DNA from: Maritimibacter dapengensis
Lineage (GTDB): Bacteria > Pseudomonadota > Alphaproteobacteria > Rhodobacterales > Rhodobacteraceae
Direction: 5' to 3'
Assembly (NCBI RefSeq): GCF_019218265.1
Contig: NZ_JAHUZE010000003.1
Span: 496,001 to 560,000, forward strand
DNA: 64,000 bases
Shown piece by piece: positions 8,973 to 19,234 of the stretch (position 1 is its first letter; each line of letters begins with the position of its first letter). The notes below the pieces were generated by a model. It did no database searches. It saw only the letters and a program-made list of their open reading frames with translations, and was not told the DNA's origin. The position numbers and the translations under genes were made by a program.

Positions 8973-9868
8973 CAGGAGCAATCACTCTATCGCTGGATTT
9001 CGAACTCGGTTGGGGCGTGGTGGGGAATGGCATGTGGCGCAGGCGTGAGGCAGCGGGCGTCTATCGCGATCTGCGTCCCAGTCTCAAACGCTTCGTCGCT
9101 TTGCTCGACGATCTTGAAATCCCCTGCATCTGGGCGGTCGTCGGCGCGATGATCGAAGCGCCACCCGACCGCGATCTCGGCCACCTCCGCGGCAGCTTTG
9201 CGAACCGGACCCGCGCCTTTCTCGCGACGGCGGAGCAGGCCACCCACGACGGGCGCGACCTGCTCGACACTGTGCTGACCTCCCGCACGCCGCACGTCTT
9301 CGGCACCCATGGCTACAGCCACGTCCTTTTCGATGACGCCGATCAGGACGAAATCGTGCTCGGGCAAGACATCTCAAAAGCGACCCGCGCGAATGAGAAA
9401 GCCGGACTGGATCACAGGTTCTTCGTCTTCCCCGAAAACCGGGCAGCCCATTTCCATCTTTTCTCAGGGTCAGGTGTCGAAGTCGCGCGGATGCATGCCC
9501 TGAATGAAGCCGCCCCCGGCCAACGCGGCAACCTCGCATCCCGGTTCTGCGCGTCGATCATGCGGCCGGTCAGCCCGGTTACCGAGATACCCTCGAACGA
9601 TGGACCGATCCTCCACCACGCGAGCGAACTTGTGAACTGGGGCGAAAATGCGGGTCGTCTGAAAAGAACCATGACCAAGCGCCGCCTGAAGTTGGCGCTG
9701 AACCGGGCACAGCGCGGCGATCATGTGCATTTCTGGCTTCACCCCTTCGATCTCGTCGCAACGCCTGGTCTGGAAGACTATGTTCAGAACTGGGTGAAAG
9801 ATATCGCCAAGGGCAGAGATCGGGGTTCGTGGTCCATCGACGCACGGGAGGCGGCCCGTGCCGCATAA
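8969..9868 (+). CDS. Polysaccharide deacetylase family protein
   Basis: A 299-residue NodB-like CE4-type protein. The catalytic-base aspartate motif is LSLDFELGWG (D10, E12), and the metal-binding histidines fit HGYSHVLF (H114, H118). It lacks a signal peptide, so it is probably cytoplasmic or acts on a precursor, unlike secreted chitin deacetylases. It starts inside the stop of the sulfotransferase (ATGA, 8969-8972). In this context it may remove an N-acetyl group so that a free amine can be used for sulfation or charge. That step is inference. Confidence 0.82.
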   Translation: MTGAITLSLDFELGWGVVGNGMWRRREAAGVYRDLRPSLKRFVALLDDLEIPCIWAVVGAMIEAPPDRDLGHLRGSFANRTRAFLATAEQATHDGRDLLDTVLTSRTPHVFGTHGYSHVLFDDADQDEIVLGQDISKATRANEKAGLDHRFFVFPENRAAHFHLFSGSGVEVARMHALNEAAPGQRGNLASRFCASIMRPVSPVTEIPSNDGPILHHASELVNWGENAGRLKRTMTKRRLKLALNRAQRGDHVHFWLHPFDLVATPGLEDYVQNWVKDIAKGRDRGSWSIDAREAARAA

Positions 9869-9931
9869 GGGCCGAACATCCAGCCGTCGAGCGACAAGCA
9901 TAGGCGGACAAGACCGACCGGGGAGTGAAGC

Positions 9932-11242
9932 GTGAGCGCCCAAGCCTCAGGTTTGGCCTTGCGCCCGACGTTGGGCTCAGTTTCCGGCGTTTTTGTAGCG
10001 GCAATTTTCCTTCTTGCACCGTTCACATGGAGCTACGTCGCCTCCGTGGGAGGGATGCTCGTTCGCGCCGTTGACGTTTGCATCCTCGTCCTGATCGCGA
10101 TCGTCGCCATGAAAGGGCGTCTCACGGTCGTATCTACCGTGGTCCCCCTGGCGCTCACGGGCCTCATCATGTTGTCGTTGCTACGCGCGATCATCTTCAG
10201 CGACGCCGGGTCAGTCGTGTCCGCCATCAAGATGAGCTATTATCTCGTTGCCGCGCTTGCCGTCGCAACTGTAGTTTCCAGCCGGTCCTATTCCACGTCC
10301 CGCTCGACCGCCGCCGCGATCCTTCTCGTGTCCCCGGTCTTGCTCACATTTGGTATCGGGGTATTCGACGTGTTTTCCGAACTCGTCGCATCGCGATCCA
10401 TTTCAGCCGTATCCAGCATTCTCTTCCGCGGTTGGAACGAGATCTTTTCGAACAATTTGTTCGGCGTTGCAGGCGATCTCGAAGTCCACGGCGTCGCCTT
10501 TCGGAACTCTGCCGGAATGGCGTTTCTTATCTCGTCGCTGTACTTTTTTCTTGATCGCAGCCGGGCGAGCAAGGTCGCTTTCATACTCCTCATGGTCGTC
10601 GCGACGATGATGTTCTCAAGGTCGGTCTGGCTCTTCCAGTTGATTTTTCTCGCGCTCCTTTTGCTTACATCCCGAAGAAAGGACCGCTTTGTCGGGATCT
10701 TCCTGATCACCCTCGTTGCGGCACTCGTGGTCGCAATTCCGGATTTGGGGGTCGCTTGGCTCGAACGCATCGCATCATCCATCGGCAGAGAAGAAATGAT
10801 TTCCGCTGCATTGCGAGAATTCGAAAACGCGTGGGTGCTGGGCCGTCCCGAAGGCGCTGAACTCGGGCTGGCGAGCGGTGACATGAAAGACGTTCACAAT
10901 GTGCCACTGGCATTCGGACTAAAGACCGGTCTACTCGGCCTGTCTCTGAGCTTGCTGATCGCCGGCTACTTTTTCTTCCAGATGACCATACGCACGATAA
11001 CGCTGATGTCGGGTCGGGTCGAAAACCGGCAATCCGAAATCGTTTGCATCGTGTTGTGCGCAGTCTTGCTCGTTCGGCCGCTGGTGTCCGCAAGCCACGA
11101 CATTTACTTCTCGATTGGCGAATGGTGCGCTTTGGGGCTTTATCTCGCGCTCGCGCAAAACCGAGATGAAGCGGTTAAGAGGCGCACCCAAAAGAGAACA
11201 CAAGAAGCCGTGCACTCCGCGCCCAACCGCGCCACCGCCTAG
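9932..11242 (+). CDS. O-antigen ligase/polymerase-like integral membrane protein (Wzy/WaaL type)
   Basis: A 436-residue hydrophobic protein with about 10-12 predicted helices and a longer polar loop near residues 270-330 (around EDFENAW-like and LGLASGDMKDVHNVPLAFGL). The 'VHNVPLAFGLKTGLLGL' segment resembles the H-N motif of the Wzy_C/O-antigen ligase domain. The start is GTG 9932, preceded by a GGGGAG ribosome binding site at 9919-9925. As the only such protein in the locus, it is the likely polymerase that joins flipped repeat units in the periplasm. It overlaps the mannose enzyme gene tail to tail by 4 bases. Confidence 0.75.
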   Translation: MSAQASGLALRPTLGSVSGVFVAAIFLLAPFTWSYVASVGGMLVRAVDVCILVLIAIVAMKGRLTVVSTVVPLALTGLIMLSLLRAIIFSDAGSVVSAIKMSYYLVAALAVATVVSSRSYSTSRSTAAAILLVSPVLLTFGIGVFDVFSELVASRSISAVSSILFRGWNEIFSNNLFGVAGDLEVHGVAFRNSAGMAFLISSLYFFLDRSRASKVAFILLMVVATMMFSRSVWLFQLIFLALLLLTSRRKDRFVGIFLITLVAALVVAIPDLGVAWLERIASSIGREEMISAALREFENAWVLGRPEGAELGLASGDMKDVHNVPLAFGLKTGLLGLSLSLLIAGYFFFQMTIRTITLMSGRVENRQSEIVCIVLCAVLLVRPLVSASHDIYFSIGEWCALGLYLALAQNRDEAVKRRTQKRTQEAVHSAPNRATA

Positions 11243-12681
11243 CTCCGCGCGTAGATATCCTCGTAACGGACAATATCGTCCTCACCGACATAAGCGCCGG
11301 TCTGCACTTCGATCAGAACCATCGGCACGCGTCCGGGGTTCTCCATCCGGTGAACGGCCCCGAGCGGGATATAGACGCTTTCGTTCTCGCTGACGAGCTT
11401 GACTTCCTTGTCCACCGTCACCTTCGCCGTGCCTTCGACCACGATCCAGTGTTCCGAACGGTGGAAATGGCTTTGCAGCGACAGCGACGCGCCGGGATGG
11501 ACGAGAATACGCTTCACCTGGAACCGACCGCCGACGACGAGGCTCTCGAACCAGCCCCAGGGGCGGTGATCCTTGGGAAACATCGTCGCCTGATCCGCGC
11601 CCTTCGCCTTGAGCGCGTTCACCGCTTCTTTCACGTCCTGCGCGCGGCTCATGTCGGCGACCAGCACCGCGTCGTTCATCGCCACCGCCATGATGTTATC
11701 AAGCCCGATGCCCACGACCTCCAGCCGCTCGTTCTCGGACCGCAGAAGCGAGTTGGTGCAGTCGATCGCCGTCGCCTCGCCCGAGGTGACGACACCGTTC
11801 TCGTCCGGCCCGCTGTCACGCCACACGGCGTCCCAGCCACCCAGATCCGACCAGCCGCCATCATAGGGCACGACCGACAGGTTCTCGGCCTTCTCCATCA
11901 CGGCATAGTCGATGGAAATATCCTCGGCCTCGCCCCACGGCCCCGGTGCGAGCCGCAGGAACCCGAGATCCACCTCGGCTTCGGCCAACGCCCCGCGGAC
12001 CGGCTTCATCAGATCCTTCGCATGGGTCTTGAACGCGTCGATGATGTCGCGCGCGCGGAACAGGAAGATCCCTGCATTCCACAGGAAGTTCCCCGCCTTA
12101 ACCATCTCCTCGGCCCGAGCGGCGTCAGGTTTCTCGACGAAGCGGTTCAACTTCACCGCCGCCCTGTCCTTGCCGGGCTTGTCCGACAGGTCGAGGTAGC
12201 CATATCCGGTTTCCGCCCGATCCGGTGTGATCCCGAAGGTCACGAGGTCGCCGGCCTCCACCGCCTCCAGACCCCGCGCCACGGCATCGCGGAACGCCTC
12301 CGGGTCCGGCACCACATGATCCGACGGCGCGACCAGCATGATCGCCTCCGGGTCCGTCTCGGCAACCCTGAGCGCGGCGGCGAGCACAGCGGGCGCGGTG
12401 TTGCGCCCCTCCGGTTCGATCACGACCGCGCCGGGGTCGATCCCGACGCCAGCAAGCTGCTCGGTCACGATGAACCGAAAGTCCGAATTGGTCAAAACCA
12501 CGGGCTTCTCGAAGCTCAAAGCCTCCGTCGCACCCGACAGCCGAAGCGCGGACGCCTGAAACAGCGTGTTGTCTCCGATCAGCGGAACGAACTGCTTGGG
12601 ATAGGATTTTCGCGACAAAGGCCAGAGCCGGGTGCCGGAGCCGCCGCAGAGCAGCACGGGAGTGATCTTTGCAGGCGCCAT
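11239..12681 (-). CDS. manC: Mannose-1-phosphate guanylyltransferase / mannose-6-phosphate isomerase (bifunctional)
   Basis: A 480-residue enzyme making GDP-mannose. The N-terminal nucleotidyltransferase starts TPVLLCGGSGTRLWPLSRK and continues with SYPKQF. A C-terminal cupin isomerase domain (about 360-475) contains VKRILVHPGASLSLQSHFHR and SEHWIVVEGTA. ATG 12681 is preferred because it is preceded by GGTGGAG and starts right at the conserved domain. Another in-frame ATG at 12720 would add 13 residues. GDP-mannose would feed the adjacent polysaccharide locus. It is convergent with the polymerase gene and divergent from modA. Confidence 0.94.
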   Translation of the reverse strand: MAPAKITPVLLCGGSGTRLWPLSRKSYPKQFVPLIGDNTLFQASALRLSGATEALSFEKPVVLTNSDFRFIVTEQLAGVGIDPGAVVIEPEGRNTAPAVLAAALRVAETDPEAIMLVAPSDHVVPDPEAFRDAVARGLEAVEAGDLVTFGITPDRAETGYGYLDLSDKPGKDRAAVKLNRFVEKPDAARAEEMVKAGNFLWNAGIFLFRARDIIDAFKTHAKDLMKPVRGALAEAEVDLGFLRLAPGPWGEAEDISIDYAVMEKAENLSVVPYDGGWSDLGGWDAVWRDSGPDENGVVTSGEATAIDCTNSLLRSENERLEVVGIGLDNIMAVAMNDAVLVADMSRAQDVKEAVNALKAKGADQATMFPKDHRPWGWFESLVVGGRFQVKRILVHPGASLSLQSHFHRSEHWIVVEGTAKVTVDKEVKLVSENESVYIPLGAVHRMENPGRVPMVLIEVQTGAYVGEDDIVRYEDIYARS

Positions 12682-12816
12682 GGGCTCCACCGTCTTTGTT
12701 CCGTCGCGTCCAACATACATCGCAACCCAAACCTTTGACCACAAGATGATTTCTGCACTCCCAAAGCCGGATTCCCGCCTTGCGGACCGCCCCACGCATA
12801 GGGCTATGGTGGAGCG

Positions 12817-13572
12817 ATGCTGCGCCTTGCGACCATATGCGCCTGCCTTCTGGCGGCACCGGCCATGGCCGACGACCTCACGGTCTTCGCCGCCGCAAGC
12901 CTGCGTGACGCGCTGAGCGACGTGGCCGCGCTATATGAGGCCGAGACGGGCACAGATGTTACCCTGTCCTTCGCAGGCTCGGGTCTTCTCGCACGTCAGA
13001 TCGGGTTCGGCGCCCCGGCGGACGTGTTCATCTCCGCCAACACCGAATGGATGGACGTCCTCGACGCCGACGGCGACATCGTCTCCGACAGCCTCCGTGA
13101 TATCCTTCAAAACAGCCTCGTTCTGGTCGCCCGAGCACCGTCGCCGGACGTGGAGCTCACCGCCAAGGCGTTAATGGGAGCGCTCGGGCCGGAGGGATAC
13201 CTCGCGATGGGCGTCGTCACGTCGGTTCCCGCCGGTATCTATGGCAAAGCCGCGTTCGAGCATCTCGGCATTTGGCCCATGCTCGAAGGCCGGGTCGCAC
13301 AGGCCGACAACGTGCGCGCCGCGCTCGCACTCGTGGCGACAGGTGAAGCGCCCCTGGGCGTCGTCTACGCCACCGATGCGAAAGCGGATGACAGGGTCGC
13401 GATCGTCGCCCGCTTTCCCGACGACAGCCACGCACCGATCCGCTATCCCGCCGCCCGCGTGAGCCGAAGCGAGGCCCGCGACGCAGATGCGTTTCTCGCC
13501 TACCTCACCGGCGAAACCGCGCGCAGAATATTCGCCGATTATGGCTTCGACGCGGTCGAGGATACGCCGTGA
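12817..13572 (+). CDS. modA: Molybdate ABC transporter, periplasmic binding protein
   Basis: A 251-residue protein with a short signal peptide (about residues 1-18, ending AMA) and the ModA core DLTVFAAASLRDALSDVA. FAGSGLLARQIGFGAPADVF follows, the oxyanion-binding part of the family. It captures molybdate or tungstate in the periplasm for ModB/ModC. It is the first gene of a modABC operon in which each downstream start overlaps the upstream stop (GTGA at 13569, ATGA at 14255). No Mo-box-like ModE site was recognised in the divergent gap to manC. Confidence 0.95.
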   Translation: MLRLATICACLLAAPAMADDLTVFAAASLRDALSDVAALYEAETGTDVTLSFAGSGLLARQIGFGAPADVFISANTEWMDVLDADGDIVSDSLRDILQNSLVLVARAPSPDVELTAKALMGALGPEGYLAMGVVTSVPAGIYGKAAFEHLGIWPMLEGRVAQADNVRAALALVATGEAPLGVVYATDAKADDRVAIVARFPDDSHAPIRYPAARVSRSEARDADAFLAYLTGETARRIFADYGFDAVEDTP

Positions 13573-14258
13573 ACTGGCTCGGCCCAGAAGAGTGGCAGGC
13601 GGTCGCGCTCTCGCTCAAAGTCTCATTCTGGGCCATGTTAGGGTCTATTCCGTTCGGACTTCTAACAGCCTACGCACTGGCGCGCTGGCGTTTTCCTGGC
13701 CGTCAGGTGCTGAACGGCCTCGTGCATTTGCCACTCATCCTGCCCCCTGTCGTGACCGGCTATCTCCTGCTCCTCGCCTTCGGAACCCAGGGACCGCTTG
13801 GCCGCCTTCTCGATCCGCTCGGCATCACCTTCGCCTTCCGCTGGACCGGGGCCGCGCTCGCCGCCGCGATCATGGCTTTCCCGCTTATGGTCCGTGCGAT
13901 GCGTCTGTCCATCGAAGCGGTCGACCCGAAACTCGAAGACGCCGCCGCCACCCTCGGCGCATCCCGCCTTCAGGTCTTCGTCACGGTCACCCTGCCGCTG
14001 ATCCTGCCGGGCATCCTGACCGGCGCGATCCTCGCCTTCGCGAAAGCCATGGGCGAATTCGGCGCCACCATCACATTCGTCTCTAACATACCCGGACAGA
14101 CGCAAACCCTGCCCTCTGCAATCTACGCGTTCCTACAAGTTCCCGGTGGTGAAAGCGCCGCATTGCGGCTCGTCGCGGTGTCGGTTGCCATCGCCTTGGG
14201 CGCGCTCGCATTGTCCGAATGGCTCGCCCGCCGGGTGGCGCGGAGGGTTGGCGGATGA
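13569..14258 (+). CDS. modB: Molybdate ABC transporter permease
   Basis: A 229-residue inner-membrane permease with about five helices. The EAA loop that contacts the ATPase is EAVDPKLEDAAATLGASRLQ, near residues 115-135. It starts with GTG overlapping the modA stop (GTGA) and ends in ATGA with modC, consistent with translational coupling of the operon. The N-terminal 'WLGPEEWQAVALSLKVSFWA' matches ModB homologues. Confidence 0.95.
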   Translation: MNWLGPEEWQAVALSLKVSFWAMLGSIPFGLLTAYALARWRFPGRQVLNGLVHLPLILPPVVTGYLLLLAFGTQGPLGRLLDPLGITFAFRWTGAALAAAIMAFPLMVRAMRLSIEAVDPKLEDAAATLGASRLQVFVTVTLPLILPGILTGAILAFAKAMGEFGATITFVSNIPGQTQTLPSAIYAFLQVPGGESAALRLVAVSVAIALGALALSEWLARRVARRVGG

Positions 14259-15340
14259 GCCTCAAAGTGTCCATCCAACACCGCCTCGGGGATTTCGCCC
14301 TCGACGTGGCCTTCGAAGCGCCTCCTGGCGTCACCGTTCTCTTCGGACGGTCCGGATCGGGCAAGACCAGCGTCGTGAACGCCGTCGCCGGACTGATGCG
14401 CCCGGAACAGGGTCTGATCGAGCTCGACGGAGAGGTTCTGCAAGACAGGACGTCATGGACCCCGCCGCATCGGCGCCGCATGGGCTACGTGTTTCAGGAC
14501 ACGCGCCTGTTCCCGCATCTGACGGTGGAACGAAATCTTGCCTACGGTCGCAAGTACGCGCCAAAAGGTGCAAACCTTCCCAAGTTGGACACTATTGTTG
14601 AGCTTTTGGGTATCGGCGCGCTGCTCTCTCGCCGTCCGGCCGACCTGTCCGGCGGCGAGAAAAGCCGGGTCGCGATCGGGCGCGCGCTCCTTTCAGGGCC
14701 AAGGCTTCTACTGGCCGACGAACCGCTCGCCGCGCTCGACGATGACCATAAGTCAGAAATACTGCCATATTTCGAGAGGTTACGGGACGAGCTTGATGTG
14801 CCCGTGCTTTACGTGAGCCATTCCGCCGCCGAAGTCGCCCGCCTCGCGACCACGATAATTGTCCTGGAACAGGGTCACATATTGCGCACCGGCCCAGCGC
14901 AAGAAGTGCTTGCCGATCCGCAGATCACGCCCCTCGGACCGGGCGCGGCGGGCGCGATGCTCGAGGCCAAGGTGGTCGCGCATCACGCCGACGGGCTGTC
15001 GGAATTGTCCGCCGGCTCAACCCGGCTCCTCATCCCTCATGTCCCGTGCGATCCCGGCCAGACATTACGCGTACTGGTCGAGGCGCAGGACGTCATGCTC
15101 GCCAAGACCCGGCCCGAAGGCATATCCGCGTTGAACGTGCTCGCCGCGACGATCCGCGACGTCCGCATTGGCGACGGCCCCGGCGCGATGGTGCAGCTTG
15201 ATGCTGGCGGGAACCTCATGCTGGCACGGGTGACGCGCCGGTCGGTCGATGCCTTGGGTCTTGCACCGGGACAGGAGATTTTTGCCATCCTGAAGGCCGT
15301 GTCGGTAGCGCGCGAGCATCTGGGCAAGACCCGCGCCTAG
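14255..15340 (+). CDS. modC: Molybdate ABC transporter ATP-binding protein
   Basis: A 361-residue ATPase. Walker A is GRSGSGKTS (31-39), the signature is LSGGEKSRVAIGRAL, and Walker B is LLLADEPLAALD. A C-terminal Mop/TOBE domain (about 285-358) senses oxyanion, as in other ModC proteins. ATG 14255 is chosen because it overlaps the modB stop and begins at the family N-terminus. The frame extends to 14219 without support. The last 4 bases overlap the convergent kinase gene. Confidence 0.95.
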   Translation: MSLKVSIQHRLGDFALDVAFEAPPGVTVLFGRSGSGKTSVVNAVAGLMRPEQGLIELDGEVLQDRTSWTPPHRRRMGYVFQDTRLFPHLTVERNLAYGRKYAPKGANLPKLDTIVELLGIGALLSRRPADLSGGEKSRVAIGRALLSGPRLLLADEPLAALDDDHKSEILPYFERLRDELDVPVLYVSHSAAEVARLATTIIVLEQGHILRTGPAQEVLADPQITPLGPGAAGAMLEAKVVAHHADGLSELSAGSTRLLIPHVPCDPGQTLRVLVEAQDVMLAKTRPEGISALNVLAATIRDVRIGDGPGAMVQLDAGGNLMLARVTRRSVDALGLAPGQEIFAILKAVSVAREHLGKTRA

Positions 15341-16224
15341 CGCGCCGCGCGAAACCCGGACAAAAGCGTCTCTTCTTCGTCCGCCGCGATCGGCGTAATG
15401 CCCTGCGCTTCAAGCGCCCGCGAATATGCGTCCCGCATCCCGTCGCGCCCGATTAGCGCCACCTGCTGACCAAGCCAGAACGGTTTCATCGCGGCCAGCT
15501 CGAGGCCAAGAAACGCGCCGAGAACCGCCTCGCGGCTATCCTCCGCGCTGGTGTTTCCAAGCGCAACTTGAGCAGCGTTAGAGCCTATTTTCTGCCCGAT
15601 CCGCTCAGGCCGCGACATCACGTCTTCCATCGAGGCGAGGCCGATCTCGCCCAATGTCGCGTCCATCGGCTCTACGTTCATCGCGCGAAGCGACCCTTCG
15701 GTCAGGTCGCGGGTCAGCACGGTCTGGAATGACACCACCTCGCCCGCGCTCACATGCACCCAATGACTGCGCGCACCGGGCAAACACAGCACCCCGTCGA
15801 ACCCTTCGTTCGCGGCAAGGTATCCGGCCACGCGAAGCGTGTCGGCCAGCATGAGCGCGGGGGGCGCGGCCTGCACCAGCCCGGGCACCACCCGCACATC
15901 GAGCCTCGCGTCACGCATCGCCACCCGCACCGCGCTTCCCGGCTCGACGGGACGACAAGGCACCTTGCGCCCCGCAACATCATCCGACCAGAACCCGGGC
16001 CGCGCCGGGTCGCCTGCGATTAGGATCTCGGTCGGCGCGTCATCTTCGAGATAACCGGCGATCAGCCCGCCCAATGCGATCTCGAACGCTTCGGGGCCAA
16101 GTGCGCGCGTGTCTTCGGTCCCGTCCAACCGCGCCTTTACCTGACCCGCGTCGTCCATCACCCAGATCCGAAGTGCCCCCGGCCGCCATTCGACTGCCAT
16201 CCAGTCGGTTTGCCTGTCGTTCAT
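15337..16224 (-). CDS. 2-dehydro-3-deoxygalactonokinase family protein
   Basis: A 295-residue protein of the DgoK family, which phosphorylates 2-keto-3-deoxygalactonate in the De Ley-Doudoroff pathway. Family-like segments are 'AVEWRPGALRIWVMD' at the N-terminus, 'FDGVLCLPGARSHWVHV', 'VVSFQTVLTRDL' and the C-terminal 'QQVALIGRDGMRDAYSRALEAQGI'. No galactonate dehydratase or aldolase gene lies beside it, so it is isolated here between modC and the mutase gene. The exact sugar substrate is uncertain. Confidence 0.8.
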   Translation of the reverse strand: MNDRQTDWMAVEWRPGALRIWVMDDAGQVKARLDGTEDTRALGPEAFEIALGGLIAGYLEDDAPTEILIAGDPARPGFWSDDVAGRKVPCRPVEPGSAVRVAMRDARLDVRVVPGLVQAAPPALMLADTLRVAGYLAANEGFDGVLCLPGARSHWVHVSAGEVVSFQTVLTRDLTEGSLRAMNVEPMDATLGEIGLASMEDVMSRPERIGQKIGSNAAQVALGNTSAEDSREAVLGAFLGLELAAMKPFWLGQQVALIGRDGMRDAYSRALEAQGITPIAADEEETLLSGFRAAR

Positions 16225-16261
16225 CCCGATATCCGATGCTCTTGAAACCAGAGGTATCTAG

Positions 16262-17491
<1,230 letters not shown>

Positions 17492-17513
17492 CCAGTTAAC
17501 CCTGCCTGATCGG

Positions 17514-17533
17514 TTAGGTCCCATTTGACCTAA
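17514..17533. promoter_or_regulatory. Perfect 7-bp inverted repeat immediately before the M10 protease start
   Basis: TTAGGTC (17514-17520) and GACCTAA (17527-17533) form a perfect dyad with a 6-base centre. It directly abuts the first ATG (17534). It could be an operator, an mRNA hairpin that hides the start, or the weak end of the glf transcript. There is no T-tract. Confidence 0.35.
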
Positions 17534-19234
17534 ATGAATGATAAATTGCTCACGGGGTGTCCATTGCAGGGCCGGGAGATGAGCGAATTTCGCGCCGAAA
17601 AACCTGTTGTCGCGGTTGCTTATGCAACCGATGCCTCGGGTCATGCCGATTCGGGCGACGGATCGGAAACGTCCGGCCGGGTTGCCGAAACCCCTACAGC
17701 CGCGATCGACTGGGGTGATACGCTCTCGGACACGGAAATCAGTGTCTATTTCGCCCAAAATCGCGACTACGTCGTATCCGATAGCGGCACCGTCTACTAT
17801 AGCGAGGGCTGGAACGCATATGAGGTCCAGCAGGTGACCCGGGCGTTCCGTCTTATCGAGGCGGTTACCAAAGTAACATTCACACAGGTCGACAGTTTCT
17901 TCAGCGCGGATTTCGTTCTGGGTCTGGACGCCGACGAACAAATGGCCCCGCACAGGCTCGGTTTCTTCAACCCCCCTTACTATCCGGGCCACGGGCGCGG
18001 CATGTTCAACGGTGCCGCATGGGATCGGGAACCGGGAGGCGATCTTGAAATTGGCGGTGTCGGTTTCGCCACGATCGTGCACGAGCTCTTGCATGGTCTC
18101 GGCCTCGCACACCCGCATGACGAAGGCGGCTCATCCGGCGTCCTGTCCGGCGTCAGTAACGCGTTCGGTGACTATGGCGATTTCGATCTCAATCAGGGCG
18201 TCTTCACAGTGATGTCCTACAACGAAGGCCTGAACACTGGAACCATCGGGCGCGGCCCCGGCGCAGACGGTCTCTGGGGTGTCGAAGCGGGGCCGATGGC
18301 GCTCGACATCGCCGTTCTACAGGCGGCCTACGGCGCGAACATGACCCACGCGACGGGTGATGACACCTATGATCTGCCCGGTCTGAACGGAACTGGAACC
18401 TATTGGGTCTCGATCTGGGATGCCGGAGGCTACGACACCATCCGTTACGGCGGCGTGTTCGACTGCGTGATCGACCTTCGCCCCGCCAAACTCGACTACA
18501 GCATTGGGGGAGGCGGCTTTCTCTCTGCGGCCGATGGCATTGCGGGCGGCTTCACCATCGCCAACGGGGTGACGATCGAACGTGCGATTTCCGGGCGAGG
18601 CAATGACCGGGTCATCGGAAACGACGCCGACAACCTGATCGTTACGCGGGCCGGACATGACACCGTATCAGGAGGAGCTGGCGACGATGTCGTGCGCTCA
18701 GGCGGCGGCAACGATCTGTTGCGGGGGCAGGATGGCAACGATCTCCTCCTCGGGGGCGAAGGGGATGATCAGCTCTTCGGACAAGACGGCAATGACCGGA
18801 TCAAGGCCGGGACCGGCGACGATCTCGCGACAGGTGGCGCGGGCGACGATCTCATCATCGCGCACGCCGGGTCGGATCAGATCATCGCCGGCGCTGGAAA
18901 CGACATTATCCGCGCGAACGCGGGCGACGACCTCGTGAACCCGGGAACCGGTGATGATACCGTCCAACTTGGCGCTGGAAGTGACAGGTTCGTGTTTCGA
19001 AGCGGCGATGGGTCCGATGTGATCCAGGACTTCGATCCAACATGTGACAGGCTCATCCTCGATCCGCATCTGCTACCGAACCCAACGGATCCACGCGGAA
19101 TCCTGGATGTCGCGTTTCAGACCTCGTCGGGTGTGCAGTTGAAGTTCGATTCAGGTGACATGATCCAGTTGCTGGGCGTAATGAACAGTCACGACCTGAT
19201 AAGCGCGTTTCATGTCGCCGATCACCTCGGCTAG
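17534..19234 (+). CDS. Serralysin-like M10 metalloprotease with RTX repeats
   Basis: A 566-residue secreted-type protease. The zinc-binding motif is HELLHGLGLAH (183-193) and the Met-turn is MSYN (227-230), as in the M10B serralysin family. After about residue 370 come repeated GGxGxDx calcium-binding nonapeptides (for example GGAGDDVV, GGGNDLLRG, GTGDDLAT) to about 480. A C-terminal region (DRFVFRSGDGSDVIQDFDP onwards) is typical of type I secretion substrates. There is no Sec signal peptide, as expected for type I export. No exporter genes are seen here. ATG 17534 has no ribosome binding site; ATG 17579 (residue 16) is a plausible alternative. Convergent, 4-base overlap with the next RTX gene. 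Confidence 0.9.
   Translation: MNDKLLTGCPLQGREMSEFRAEKPVVAVAYATDASGHADSGDGSETSGRVAETPTAAIDWGDTLSDTEISVYFAQNRDYVVSDSGTVYYSEGWNAYEVQQVTRAFRLIEAVTKVTFTQVDSFFSADFVLGLDADEQMAPHRLGFFNPPYYPGHGRGMFNGAAWDREPGGDLEIGGVGFATIVHELLHGLGLAHPHDEGGSSGVLSGVSNAFGDYGDFDLNQGVFTVMSYNEGLNTGTIGRGPGADGLWGVEAGPMALDIAVLQAAYGANMTHATGDDTYDLPGLNGTGTYWVSIWDAGGYDTIRYGGVFDCVIDLRPAKLDYSIGGGGFLSAADGIAGGFTIANGVTIERAISGRGNDRVIGNDADNLIVTRAGHDTVSGGAGDDVVRSGGGNDLLRGQDGNDLLLGGEGDDQLFGQDGNDRIKAGTGDDLATGGAGDDLIIAHAGSDQIIAGAGNDIIRANAGDDLVNPGTGDDTVQLGAGSDRFVFRSGDGSDVIQDFDPTCDRLILDPHLLPNPTDPRGILDVAFQTSSGVQLKFDSGDMIQLLGVMNSHDLISAFHVADHLG

Noticed and set aside
11350-12738. 462-codon frame on the plus strand opposite manC
   Set aside because: It is entirely antisense to a clear mannose-1-phosphate guanylyltransferase and its translation is Arg/His-rich without recognisable domains.
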